Source: Chitinophaga solisilvae
GTDB lineage: Bacteria; Bacteroidota; Bacteroidia; Chitinophagales; Chitinophagaceae
NCBI RefSeq assembly: GCF_009928525.1
Contig: NZ_JAABOK010000010.1
Location: 211,019 to 275,018, forward strand
DNA: 64,000 nucleotides
Direction of reading: 5' to 3'
Of this stretch, positions 35,095-42,987 are shown in pieces (the stretch's first letter is position 1; each line of letters starts with the position of its first letter). The position numbers were made by a program, and so were the translations under genes. Under the pieces are notes generated by a model. That model did not search any database. It saw nothing but the letters and a program-made list of their open reading frames with translations, and was not told where the DNA came from.

Positions 35095-35143
35095 AATAAT
35101 AAAGATTGGAGGTTATTGTAGCATCATTCCGGTTAGAACCACC

Positions 35144-35368
35144 TTATTGATTGCACCGGCATGGCGTTCTGGTTTCCCATTTGCACAGCGTTCTGATGGC
35201 CATTGCTTTCTCAAGAGGGATGCCGATAATCTGGCGCCTGCAATTGTTTAATCCGGGGCAATTGGGATTATAGTGATACCTCTCAGCATATTTACTGTCA
35301 CAGATATACACTATTATCTGATTGCAGTGAAAATGAATTATAAGCAACCAGGCATACAGGAGTTTCAT
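35144..35368 (-). CDS. Small Cys/His-rich exported protein
   Basis: 74 residues. A short hydrophobic start (KLLYAWLLIIHF) is followed by VYICDSKYAERYHY, NCPGLNNCRRQIIGIPLEKAM and RTLCKWETRTPCRC. The pattern of tyrosine-rich start, His, and two CxxLxxC-like halves matches a widespread family of tiny secreted proteins seen next to nucleases and HNH genes in this phylum. It probably binds a metal. Function unknown. Confidence 0.6.
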   Translation of the reverse strand: MKLLYAWLLIIHFHCNQIIVYICDSKYAERYHYNPNCPGLNNCRRQIIGIPLEKAMAIRTLCKWETRTPCRCNQ

Positions 35369-35419
35369 AGCTTGATCGGTTCTGAAGATAAGGGGTTACA
35401 GAAGAACGGGGAAAAATGC

Positions 35420-35632
35420 TTAACTGGTATGGCAGGGCCTGGAACAGGTCCGGCAGCCATTTGCTTTCTCATAACGTTTCTTTGCTTCCAGAACGGCTGC
35501 CTGACATGTTTCAAATTCTCCCAGGTAAGTCCGGTTATACATCAAAAGAAAATAAGGGCAGGTGGCGGTGTGTACTTCATGATCGCCTTTGTCAGACTGA
35601 GGATTATTGTTTACGTAATACTTCTGTTTCAT
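35420..35632 (-). CDS. Small conserved Cys/His protein (NNN...GDHEVH type)
   Basis: 70 residues from ATG 35632 (35656 is an upstream alternative). Begins MKQKYYVNNNPQ, then GDHEVHTATCPY, YLGEFETCQAAVLEAKKRY and a closing ANGCRTCSRPCHTS. The His and five Cys are placed as in a well-known short family (KYYVNNN...GDHEVH...C...ANGC..C...CHTS), so a zinc-bound structure is likely. No role is established. Same strand as its small neighbour. Confidence 0.7.
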   Translation of the reverse strand: MKQKYYVNNNPQSDKGDHEVHTATCPYFLLMYNRTYLGEFETCQAAVLEAKKRYEKANGCRTCSRPCHTS

Positions 35633-35730
35633 GGTTATTTTAATTTTATAAAACAAAAGTATATTTCATCCACTGTCTTATTTTATGGGAAACCGTAATC
35701 CGGAGTTTGCCGGCTGAATTTTTAAAATAT

Positions 35731-36396
35731 TCAGATAGCACCCAGTTCTTTGAAGTAAATCACTAATTGCTCGTTCTTGGTAAAACCAAGTGTGTCTTTC
35801 ATCTGATTAAGTTTTTTTTCAACGCTGCTTAATCCTGATGGCTTTATTCCTTTCTGCTGGAGGTATGCCGGTATGTCTTTCTGCAGCATCCCCTGGGAAA
35901 GCAGCTTTATGATGATGATATCAACATCTGAAAAGGAGTAGGAATTCTTTTTATCTATTAACTGACTGATATGTCGGGGGAAATAACGCCGGTGGCGGCC
36001 AATTTCCCTGATGGCCTCTTTCAGCTCCTTCGCGTCGTTTCTGGCTTTGCGTACAAAGCCGTCAATGTCATACTTGTTATAGAGCTGATCAATAGTGGCA
36101 GGCTTGTGTTCTGCTGAGAAGATCAGGATATTCAGGTCGGGTTGCACTTCCCTGGCAGCGATAATCAGATCTATACCGCCGGAAATTGCCTGCTTTGTAC
36201 CATCCGGATCGAAGGACAGGTCTGTAATAAGAAGATCGAAGGAGCTGTCTGTTTTAACTGCCTGTACGATTTTACTCAGTGCATCATCGCAATAATAGGC
36301 ATATGCTATATTGGTAATGTCCAGTTCTTCCAGTGTTTTCTGTACAGAAATATTGGCGCTTTCGTGATCTTCAGCAATAAGTACCTTTGTAATCAT
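35731..36396 (-). CDS. Response regulator with LuxR/NarL-type output
   Basis: 221 residues. Receiver domain at about 1-125: KVLIAEDHESA (acidic pair), DLLITDLSFDPDG with the phosphoacceptor Asp near 57, LIFSAEHKP and a Lys in GFVRKARND. The C-terminal HTH (about 155-215) reads FSDVDIIIIKLLSQGMLQKDIPAYL and SVEKKLNQMKDTLGF, a diverged GerE/LuxR domain. Its ATG overlaps the TGA of the kinase gene by 4 bases, so kinase and regulator are co-translated. Confidence 0.88.
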   Translation of the reverse strand: MITKVLIAEDHESANISVQKTLEELDITNIAYAYYCDDALSKIVQAVKTDSSFDLLITDLSFDPDGTKQAISGGIDLIIAAREVQPDLNILIFSAEHKPATIDQLYNKYDIDGFVRKARNDAKELKEAIREIGRHRRYFPRHISQLIDKKNSYSFSDVDIIIIKLLSQGMLQKDIPAYLQQKGIKPSGLSSVEKKLNQMKDTLGFTKNEQLVIYFKELGAI

Positions 36397-38066
36397 GAGG
36401 ATTGAGCTATTGGGATGGTAATGTGAATTTTTAATCCTTTAGCAGGATGTTCAAATGTATATTGCCCGTTAACTTTTCTGATACGGTTTCCCGTATTCCG
36501 TAATCCGTTTCCATACTTAACTTGCCCGGAAATACCGATGCCATTATCGGTATAGCGTATTTGCAGCAGGCTGTTCTGACATTCAAACTTTATCATCACG
36601 GAATCGGCCTGGCTGTGTTTTTTCATATTAACCATCAATTCCTGCAGAATATGTTCAACCTCATGTTGTACCTGTACATCGACCTGGTTCCATAGCGCAG
36701 CGCTGTTTCCGATGATCAGGACCTTGATATGCCCGGAGCCGAATGCTTCCAGCAAATTGTCAATTTTAACAGGAAAGGGAATTTTTGAGATGACAGGGGG
36801 TTCATAGGAGATATCACGGGAGCGCTCATACAGTACTTCAATCCTATCTATAAGTTCTTCCTTGTCAACCGATGTTTTATGCTCAAGACCTGACATTATG
36901 TTGTACAAGCCATTGGCTACTACGTCATGCACCCGCTGAGAGGTGGTCAGCTGAAAGTCCTGTATAGCCTGGCGGGAGGCAAATTCTATCTCCTGCCGGC
37001 GTCTGCGGGAACGATGTACTAAAGCAATACCGGCTGTAATGAAAGAGAGGATAACCAGCACCAGTATGAACCACTGTACTACCAGCTGGGTTCTCTTTTG
37101 GGCATTATCCTTTTGCAGCTGGAGATTGTCAGCCTTGCTTTTTGCGGTTTCGTACCGGATTAATGCGAATTGGTTCTTGGCTGTATTCTTGGCCGTCTGG
37201 ATACTATCTGTCAGATTTTGGTAACGGATGAAATATGGTTTCAACAGATTGATGGGACTAAGTGTAATAAGTTTGGACAGTGCTTCGACTTCGTCATCCG
37301 GACTGTTCATCTGCCGGGCGATTTCGTACCTTTTACCGGCATAGTAAAGCGCCGAATCCGGTAAGGATGGCGAATAATAGTCTGACAGATGCGCGTAAGA
37401 GGCATTAAGCCCCCTGATGTCGTTTGAATCCTTTCGGATCTGTAAGGCCTGGTATAGTTCAGGACCAGCGGGATAAGCAGGATCTTTCAGCCATTTGGTT
37501 CTGGCATAATTGGAAAGGATCCGGGCATACTCTTTCTTATCCCTGCTCTTTGCCAGTAAGGATTTGTATAGGCTGACAGCCTCGTTATAGTCGCCTTTCT
37601 TCTGATAAGTCAGCGCTATACTGTTTAAGGCAATAGCTTCGAAGTCCGTTTTATTTACGTATCTGAGCGCTTTGTTGTAATAATCGATTGCTGCTTCATA
37701 GTTCCTGAGATTAAGACAGACATTGCCCAGTTCATGGTAGTTAGAGCGAAGGACACCGTGGTGTTTTTTGTTACGTTCATTGAGATAGGTAAGGGATTTC
37801 AACAGACTTTCCTGTCCTCCGTAATGATCTCCCTCATACTCCTGGATGATGCCCATGTAAGTGTAGGCCATTGCAATATCCAGGCTGTCAGTGGCACTGG
37901 TTGCAACCAGATTGAAATAATAAAAGGCAGAGTCATTATTTTTATTGAAGAATGATTCTCCTTTATCCAACGTAGGGGCTGACACTGGTTGGGGAGATTT
38001 CCGTTTGGAGGTGCAGGCTAAGAGACTTCCAAGGAGTATGGACAGGATGATGGTTGAGGGGCGCAC
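36393..38066 (-). CDS. TPR-containing sensor histidine kinase (lipoprotein signal)
   Basis: 557 residues. Lipobox LLGSLLAC (C18), a TPR array at about 40-270 (repeats such as AIDYYNKALRY, EAVSLYKSLLAKS), a coiled coil and one TM helix near 330-350, then the kinase core: QRVHDVVANGLYNIM (H-box, NarX/HisKA_3 type) and ELMVNMKKHS, DNGIGISG, NGLRNTGNRI (N, G1 and G2 boxes). The TPRs are on the outside, so it can sense an extracellular peptide or protein. It is co-transcribed with the response regulator; a 50-codon peptide gene lies 113 bases upstream on the same strand. Confidence 0.88.
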   Translation of the reverse strand: MRPSTIILSILLGSLLACTSKRKSPQPVSAPTLDKGESFFNKNNDSAFYYFNLVATSATDSLDIAMAYTYMGIIQEYEGDHYGGQESLLKSLTYLNERNKKHHGVLRSNYHELGNVCLNLRNYEAAIDYYNKALRYVNKTDFEAIALNSIALTYQKKGDYNEAVSLYKSLLAKSRDKKEYARILSNYARTKWLKDPAYPAGPELYQALQIRKDSNDIRGLNASYAHLSDYYSPSLPDSALYYAGKRYEIARQMNSPDDEVEALSKLITLSPINLLKPYFIRYQNLTDSIQTAKNTAKNQFALIRYETAKSKADNLQLQKDNAQKRTQLVVQWFILVLVILSFITAGIALVHRSRRRRQEIEFASRQAIQDFQLTTSQRVHDVVANGLYNIMSGLEHKTSVDKEELIDRIEVLYERSRDISYEPPVISKIPFPVKIDNLLEAFGSGHIKVLIIGNSAALWNQVDVQVQHEVEHILQELMVNMKKHSQADSVMIKFECQNSLLQIRYTDNGIGISGQVKYGNGLRNTGNRIRKVNGQYTFEHPAKGLKIHITIPIAQSS

Positions 38067-38140
38067 TAAATGATTATTTCTCTTAAAATTATTGAATTTC
38101 TCAGTTTTTGGAAATTAATATTGACAAGTAAATAAAAGAA

Positions 38141-38166
38141 GTGAGGCAAGAATTTTCTTGCCTCAC
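38141..38166 (-). terminator. Intrinsic terminator after the small peptide gene
   Basis: Perfect 10-bp stem GTGAGGCAAG/CTTGCCTCAC with a 6-base loop. On the minus strand it is followed by TTCTTTTATTT. It lies between the peptide gene and the kinase gene, so the two are likely separate transcripts. Confidence 0.75.
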
Positions 38167-38178
38167 GTAAAGTAAATA

Positions 38179-38331
38179 TCAGGGCTTTCTCGGAGGAATT
38201 GTTCCGGTTTCGCCACCGGTATCCCCCAGAATAGTTACCTGTTCGCCATTGTTAGGATGGTTGTTATTCCCGTTGTTGGAATGGTTGGGGCATAAGAATG
38301 CCGTGAAAAAGCTGAATAATATATAAAACAT
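38179..38331 (-). CDS. Small Asn-rich peptide gene upstream of the TPR kinase
   Basis: 50 codons plus TGA, starting MFYILFSFFTAFLC (hydrophobic, signal-like), then an Asn/His-rich stretch (NHSNNGNNNHPNNG), then EQVTILGDTGGETG and a TIPPRKP tail. It has its own terminator, a -7 box about 230 bases upstream on the same strand, and a codon bias like its neighbours. Too short for most gene finders. The GDTGGETG-IPP tail is what I would expect of a conserved tiny family. A secreted signal peptide for the neighbouring TPR kinase is an idea, not a demonstration. Confidence 0.6.
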   Translation of the reverse strand: MFYILFSFFTAFLCPNHSNNGNNNHPNNGEQVTILGDTGGETGTIPPRKP

Positions 38332-38562
38332 TGTTGTTTTTTTTAATTTGTTTTGAAATAAGCTGCCGGTTGCCGGGCAGCCGGCAGCGGAGATTGAGTC
38401 AGTGAAGAAGCGCTTCTTGTTTTTGGGAAGTGTGGGTGTGGATTACGGAAGCTGTTGATCGCTTCCCAAAGCCGGTAACCGGCTTCCGCTTTCTTTACCC
38501 GGAGTGCATCGGTTCTGTACAGAGAACCTCTTAGCTAAGGAGGTGTTTACCCGATTGCAAAA
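38332..38562 (-). promoter_or_regulatory. Long structured leader of the small peptide gene
   Basis: About 230 bases read on the minus strand. Hairpins: CCGGTTACCGG with its flanks (GGAAGCCGGTTACCGGCTTC is cut at 20 bases here) near 38490-38510, GAAGCGCTTC near 38408-38417, and GCCGGTTGCCGGGCAGCCGGC near 38363-38383. No known riboswitch is recognised. The rest is without genes. Confidence 0.45.
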
Positions 38563-38570
38563 CAAAGATA
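38563..38570 (-). promoter_or_regulatory. -7 box (TATCTTTG, minus strand)
   Basis: TATCTTTG on the minus strand exactly fits TAnnTTTG and would drive the leader and the small peptide gene. The same eight bases serve the structured RNA at 1780. Confidence 0.5.
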
Positions 38571-38690
38571 GGATGGTGTAAGTGGTTGATTTGTAGGTGG
38601 TTCCGGTAAATCCTTTAAATCCTGAATTTCCCCTGGTAATTCCGGAAATGCAGATGTGAATTCCAATTATTCAGTTCAATAATTTGATTT

Positions 38691-39683
38691 ATGACAACAT
38701 GTTTTCCTGATTACCGGCAGCTGGTCATGCGGGCATATGAACGAAAGAAGGTAAACAATACATTACCTCTCGGCCTGATGCATCTCACTCCTGCAAACCT
38801 CAAAGATGAATGTGTGAAGAGTTGTACTAAAGATGTAAGTAGACGGGATGAGAAGATCATCAGGGATTTCTGCGGGGATTTGAATGAATCGAAAAGCTAT
38901 AAGGATATCATTAAGCGATGTGACACGGATAGATTCAGGCCGCTGGTGAATTACCTGAAAGGAAAATCAGAAAATACAGATGAGAAGAATATCGAGTTGC
39001 TGGCCTGGCTTATTGATTTTTCCGGCAGGCCCTGGGAAATAGGGAAAAAGATTTCCGGAGAGGAAGATGTAAATGAAGACCCGGCGCCAAATGATGTCAA
39101 CACGGTAGCAGAAGAAGAGGAAGTTTTATCAGATGCCCCGGTCAGCTTACCTCTGGCCGGAAGCGAGCTGCCTGCCGGAAATCCGGTAATTCCGGGAAAT
39201 CCAATAATTCCGATAATTCAGGCGGAGACGGAGGACTCAAAAAGAGGGGAAATGATGGGCTTTACAACCACGACAGCTAATCCTCCCCGGAAATTAAAAG
39301 AAAAATCCGCGAAAACGCTGGCCGCAGTTATGTTATCGCTGGTGCTGGGAGCAGGTAGCATATGGTGGTGGCAAAATAGAAACCAGTCCGGCGCGGGCTG
39401 CATGTACTGGTCCGAAGATCATTATGAGCCTATAGCCTGTGATCAGAAAAAGCCCAATGTGAAGATTATAGCATTTGATGCCAGGAGGATGGAAAATTTT
39501 AAAAAGATAACCCAACCAGACACCATCACCTACCAGGCCATAGGGAAGGTTTGGTATTCCAAGATTAACAATAAAATGGAATATTATACATCGGGAGGAG
39601 AGCATCCGGTGGCCTTTGACCGGGAACTGAAGCCAATTACGGCTTATATTATTGATATTCATATCCGGAAGATCACGAATTGA
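38691..39683 (+). CDS. Membrane-anchored protein of unknown function
   Basis: 330 residues. A cytoplasmic helical N-terminal part (about 1-120, with SCTKDVSRRDEKIIRDFCGD), an acidic and Pro-rich linker with repeated NPVIPGNPIIP (about 170-185), one TM helix near 208-225 (LAAVMLSLVLGAGSIWWW) and an extracytoplasmic C-terminus with one Cys pair (GCMYW, ACDQ). It looks like a one-pass signalling or anchor protein in an accessory region. No family recognised. Divergent from the small peptide gene. Confidence 0.65.
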   Translation: MTTCFPDYRQLVMRAYERKKVNNTLPLGLMHLTPANLKDECVKSCTKDVSRRDEKIIRDFCGDLNESKSYKDIIKRCDTDRFRPLVNYLKGKSENTDEKNIELLAWLIDFSGRPWEIGKKISGEEDVNEDPAPNDVNTVAEEEEVLSDAPVSLPLAGSELPAGNPVIPGNPIIPIIQAETEDSKRGEMMGFTTTTANPPRKLKEKSAKTLAAVMLSLVLGAGSIWWWQNRNQSGAGCMYWSEDHYEPIACDQKKPNVKIIAFDARRMENFKKITQPDTITYQAIGKVWYSKINNKMEYYTSGGEHPVAFDRELKPITAYIIDIHIRKITN

Positions 39684-39734
39684 CAAATGAGCTGAAGAGG
39701 GGAGGCCATTCCTTACATTCCCGGTATGCTATAA

Positions 39735-39773
39735 AAAAGCAGATGGCCATCGCAACGATAACCATCTGCTTTA
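39735..39773. terminator. Terminator between convergent genes
   Basis: AAAGCAGATGG (about 39736-39746) pairs with CCATCTGCTTT (39762-39772), with A-rich sequence before and T-rich after, so it can stop transcription from both sides. Confidence 0.75.
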
Positions 39774-39789
39774 CCACTTCTCCTCTCAG

Positions 39790-41310
39790 CTACTTCCCCG
39801 CCTTCACCTTCTCCAGTTCTGCCGCCATCTTCTTCACTTTCTCCGGATATTGCTCCGCTACATTCATGCGCTCCGGTGTTTTCCCACGAAGGTCATACAA
39901 CTGGGGGTTGCTGTCATTGCCCAGTTCAATATTCACATCGGTAGCTACTTTGGGGCCTTTCGACGGAGATATATATTTCCAGTTGCCGGTGATAAAGGAT
40001 AACGGTCCGCCCTGCGTAATTACATACGGGCGGTTCTTCACTGATTTCCCTGTCAGCTGCGGCAGCATGTCAAAGCTGTCGGGCGCATCGCCAGGGGCGT
40101 ATGCCTGACCAGTGAGTGCTGCCAGTGAGGCGAAAAGGTCTATCTGGCTGATGAGTGCCGGGGAGCTGCGGTTCCCTTTGATGCCTGCGGGCCATTGCAC
40201 GATGAAAGGTACGCGGGCGCCTGCTTCAAAGGCGCTGTATTTGCCGCCGCGCAGCGGCCCTGCAGGCTGATGTCCGCCGGCCAGTGCTACTGCCTGATCC
40301 AGGTAGCCGTCATTCAGTACGGGGCCGTTGTCACTGCTGAAGATAATCAGGGTGTTCTGTGTAAGCCCCAGGCTATCCAGCGCATGCACCAGCTGCCCTA
40401 CGGTCCAGTCCAGCTGCAGGATGGCGTCTCCGCGCAGCCCCATGCCGCTTTTACCGCGAAACTGGCTGTGCGGATACCTGGGCACATGTATATCGCCGCT
40501 GGCAAAATAAAGGAAGAAGGGGTGTTGTTTGTTGTCGCTGATAAACTGTATGGCTTTGCCGGTGATGGTACCTGCGATATCAGCATCTTTCCAGCGGGCG
40601 CTGTTACCGCCGGTCATCCAGCCTATCCTGCTGATGCTGTCTACGATAGTCTGATTATGCCCCTGGTGCGGATCGGGCAGCATGCGTAGCTGCTCCGGGT
40701 TTTCTTTGCCGGTAGGGTCGTTGCCCACCTTATGTTTATAGCTGACGGTGATGGGGTCGTTGCTATCGAGGTGTACGACGTGATGATTTTCTACGAACAC
40801 ACAGGGTACGCGGTCCAGTGTTGCGGGCATGATAAAGGCATAGCTGAAACCTGTTTCCAGCGGACCGGGGCTGATAGCGGTATTCCAGTCTACGCCGGCG
40901 CTGCTGCCAAGTCCGAGGTGCCATTTGCCGATAACAGCTGTATTGTATCCGCCCTGCTGCAACATCCCCGGTAATGTCTGCCGGTCGGTCGGCAGAATGA
41001 GGGCTGCGTCGCCGGGGGCTATGCCGGTATTCCGTTGCCGCCACGGGTATTTACCGGTAAGTATCCCATAACGGGAAGGGGTACACGTAGCAGAGGTGGC
41101 ATACGCGTTGGTGAAGCGTATTCCTTTTTTCGCCAGCTGATCGATATGCGGGGTGTGTATTTTTGTCATGCCGTAGCAGCTCACATCGCCATAGCCGAGG
41201 TCATCTGCATAGATGATAATGATATTGGGCTTCCGTTGCGCGGAAGCTGTCAGCGCACAGGCTATACAGATGAACCAGATACCTGTTTTTCTGATAAGGG
41301 AAGAATACAT
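39790..41310 (-). CDS. Family S1 sulfatase (arylsulfatase-like)
   Basis: 506 residues. Signal peptide at 1-25 (TGIWFICIACALTASAQ). Sulfatase signature: IIYADDLGYGD (metal Asp36, Asp37), and TCTPSRYGILTGKYPW in which C76 is the Cys that becomes formylglycine and R80 its partner (CxPxR). Further metal and substrate blocks: GKWHLG near 130 and SSDNGP near 320. It hydrolyses sulfate esters, most likely of a sulfated glycan, in the periplasm. It needs a formylglycine-generating enzyme encoded elsewhere. Last gene of the SusC/D operon (6 bases after susD). Confidence 0.92.
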   Translation of the reverse strand: MYSSLIRKTGIWFICIACALTASAQRKPNIIIIYADDLGYGDVSCYGMTKIHTPHIDQLAKKGIRFTNAYATSATCTPSRYGILTGKYPWRQRNTGIAPGDAALILPTDRQTLPGMLQQGGYNTAVIGKWHLGLGSSAGVDWNTAISPGPLETGFSYAFIMPATLDRVPCVFVENHHVVHLDSNDPITVSYKHKVGNDPTGKENPEQLRMLPDPHQGHNQTIVDSISRIGWMTGGNSARWKDADIAGTITGKAIQFISDNKQHPFFLYFASGDIHVPRYPHSQFRGKSGMGLRGDAILQLDWTVGQLVHALDSLGLTQNTLIIFSSDNGPVLNDGYLDQAVALAGGHQPAGPLRGGKYSAFEAGARVPFIVQWPAGIKGNRSSPALISQIDLFASLAALTGQAYAPGDAPDSFDMLPQLTGKSVKNRPYVITQGGPLSFITGNWKYISPSKGPKVATDVNIELGNDSNPQLYDLRGKTPERMNVAEQYPEKVKKMAAELEKVKAGK

Positions 41311-41316
41311 GATCGG

Positions 41317-42969
41317 TTAATTCAGATTAGGATTAATATTTGTTTCGCGTTGAGGGATGGGCCATCTGTCGTCTACGCCGGCCCTGAAGGCTTTGCTGGT
41401 AACATACCAGCGGCTGTACGGATCTGTGTTGCTGCCTTTTTTGCGGAGGATGACAGCCCCCGGAAAAGCAGCGCCGTAGAAATCACCGCTCAGCACTTGT
41501 GGCGCAATACCCCAGCGCAGCAGGTCCCAGTAACGGATACCTTCGAGTGCCAGTTCATTGCGGCGCTCACGGCGTAACAGGGTGCGTAATGCGGCCGGAT
41601 CTGTCAGCGTAATGCGGGGCATATTCACAGAGGCGCGGCCCCTTACCCGGTTGATGGTATTGTCCAGCAGCCCCTGGTCTATCCCATCGCCGGCTTCCAG
41701 CCTGGCTTCGAGATAGCTGAGCAGTACTTCGGCATAACGGATAACGGGCAGATCGATGCCTGAATTCTGCAGATCGCCGCCGGCAAAATTTTCGTAATTG
41801 AATTTCTTCATGCCAAAACCTGTACGGGTGGCTTGTTTGGTGGTGGTCAGCTGATCTGGTGATTTGCTGGAATCCGGATGTGTGATATAGCGGAGATTCC
41901 GGAATGCCTGGTTGTTATACATCACGGTGTACCGCAGGCGGGGATCGCGTTGCGCTGAAACATCTGCGGGATTATAACGGGGATCGCTGAACGAAAACGG
42001 CGTGCCGTCGGTGAACTCATACGATTCCACGAGGCTGCCCAGCGGACAATACAGGTGCCAGCCGCCGGCCATGGCAGGATAGAGATGTTGCAGCATGGCA
42101 TTGGAGGCGAGGTCCTGGGTATACTGTGTGGCAAAGATGATTTCCCTGCTGCCTTCGTTGGTGCCGTTGAAAAGGCTCTGGTAATCGGCTTCTATCAGGT
42201 TGTCGTTATAATCGATGATTTTTTTATAGGTGGCGGCAGCCGCAGCATATTGTTTTTCTGCCAGCTGCAGCCTGCCGAGAAAGGCCAGTGCAGCCTGTTT
42301 GCTGGCGCGTCCGCGCTCTGCGGCAGGAATATCCTTGTATTGTGGCAGATCGCTGATGGCGGCATTCAGCTCATCGGTAACAAACTGTACGATCTGTGCC
42401 CTGGGCGTTTTGGTAATGGTATTGGCTTCCTCCAGGGAGAGCGTGCGCGTAACCAGCGGCACATCCTTCCAGTATTGCGACATATAGAAATAGGTGCAGG
42501 CCCGCAGAAAACGCGTTTCGGCGATAAACCGCTTCAGCCTGTCGGCGCTGACGGGCGTCTTACCTACATTCTCCAGGAAATAATTACAGCGGCCGATACG
42601 TATATAACTGGCATTCCAGTAATCGCTGAGGATACTGTTATCTGCTGTCAGCGTACCGTTACTCAGCCTGTTCAGGGCGGCATTATCTCCGCGGCGGTCA
42701 TAGGCATTGTCTGTGGCAAATTCGAGCATCAGCAAACCATAGTATGACCACCAGTCGGTGGCGGAAAACTCTGCCGCCTTCGTCATCTGGATATTACTGC
42801 GGTATACGCCGCTGAGTGCCAGCAGGGCATTCTGTTCGCTGGTCCAGAACACTTCGTTGGAATAGTTGTTGAGCGGTGATTTATCCAGTGCCTTTTTGCA
42901 GGAGACTGCGGCGACGGCCATGAATAATATCACCAGCTGTTTTTTATATTTTGAAAAGATAGTAATCAT
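41317..42969 (-). CDS. SusD/RagB-family nutrient-binding lipoprotein
   Basis: 550 residues. Lipobox VAAVSC (C24), then the SusD N-terminal helices (LDKSPLNNYSNEVFWTSEQNALLALSGVY cut to family motifs), four TPR-like helical pairs in the middle (AALAFLGRLQLAEKQYAAAAATYKKII) and the RagB/SusD C-terminal domain ending RRERRNELALEGIRYWDLLRWG and WPIPQRETNINPNLN. It sits on the cell surface and delivers glycan to the partner SusC channel. It lies 18 bases behind susC. Confidence 0.94.
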   Translation of the reverse strand: MITIFSKYKKQLVILFMAVAAVSCKKALDKSPLNNYSNEVFWTSEQNALLALSGVYRSNIQMTKAAEFSATDWWSYYGLLMLEFATDNAYDRRGDNAALNRLSNGTLTADNSILSDYWNASYIRIGRCNYFLENVGKTPVSADRLKRFIAETRFLRACTYFYMSQYWKDVPLVTRTLSLEEANTITKTPRAQIVQFVTDELNAAISDLPQYKDIPAAERGRASKQAALAFLGRLQLAEKQYAAAAATYKKIIDYNDNLIEADYQSLFNGTNEGSREIIFATQYTQDLASNAMLQHLYPAMAGGWHLYCPLGSLVESYEFTDGTPFSFSDPRYNPADVSAQRDPRLRYTVMYNNQAFRNLRYITHPDSSKSPDQLTTTKQATRTGFGMKKFNYENFAGGDLQNSGIDLPVIRYAEVLLSYLEARLEAGDGIDQGLLDNTINRVRGRASVNMPRITLTDPAALRTLLRRERRNELALEGIRYWDLLRWGIAPQVLSGDFYGAAFPGAVILRKKGSNTDPYSRWYVTSKAFRAGVDDRWPIPQRETNINPNLN

Positions 42970-42987
42970 GTACTTGCAATTGAAAGA

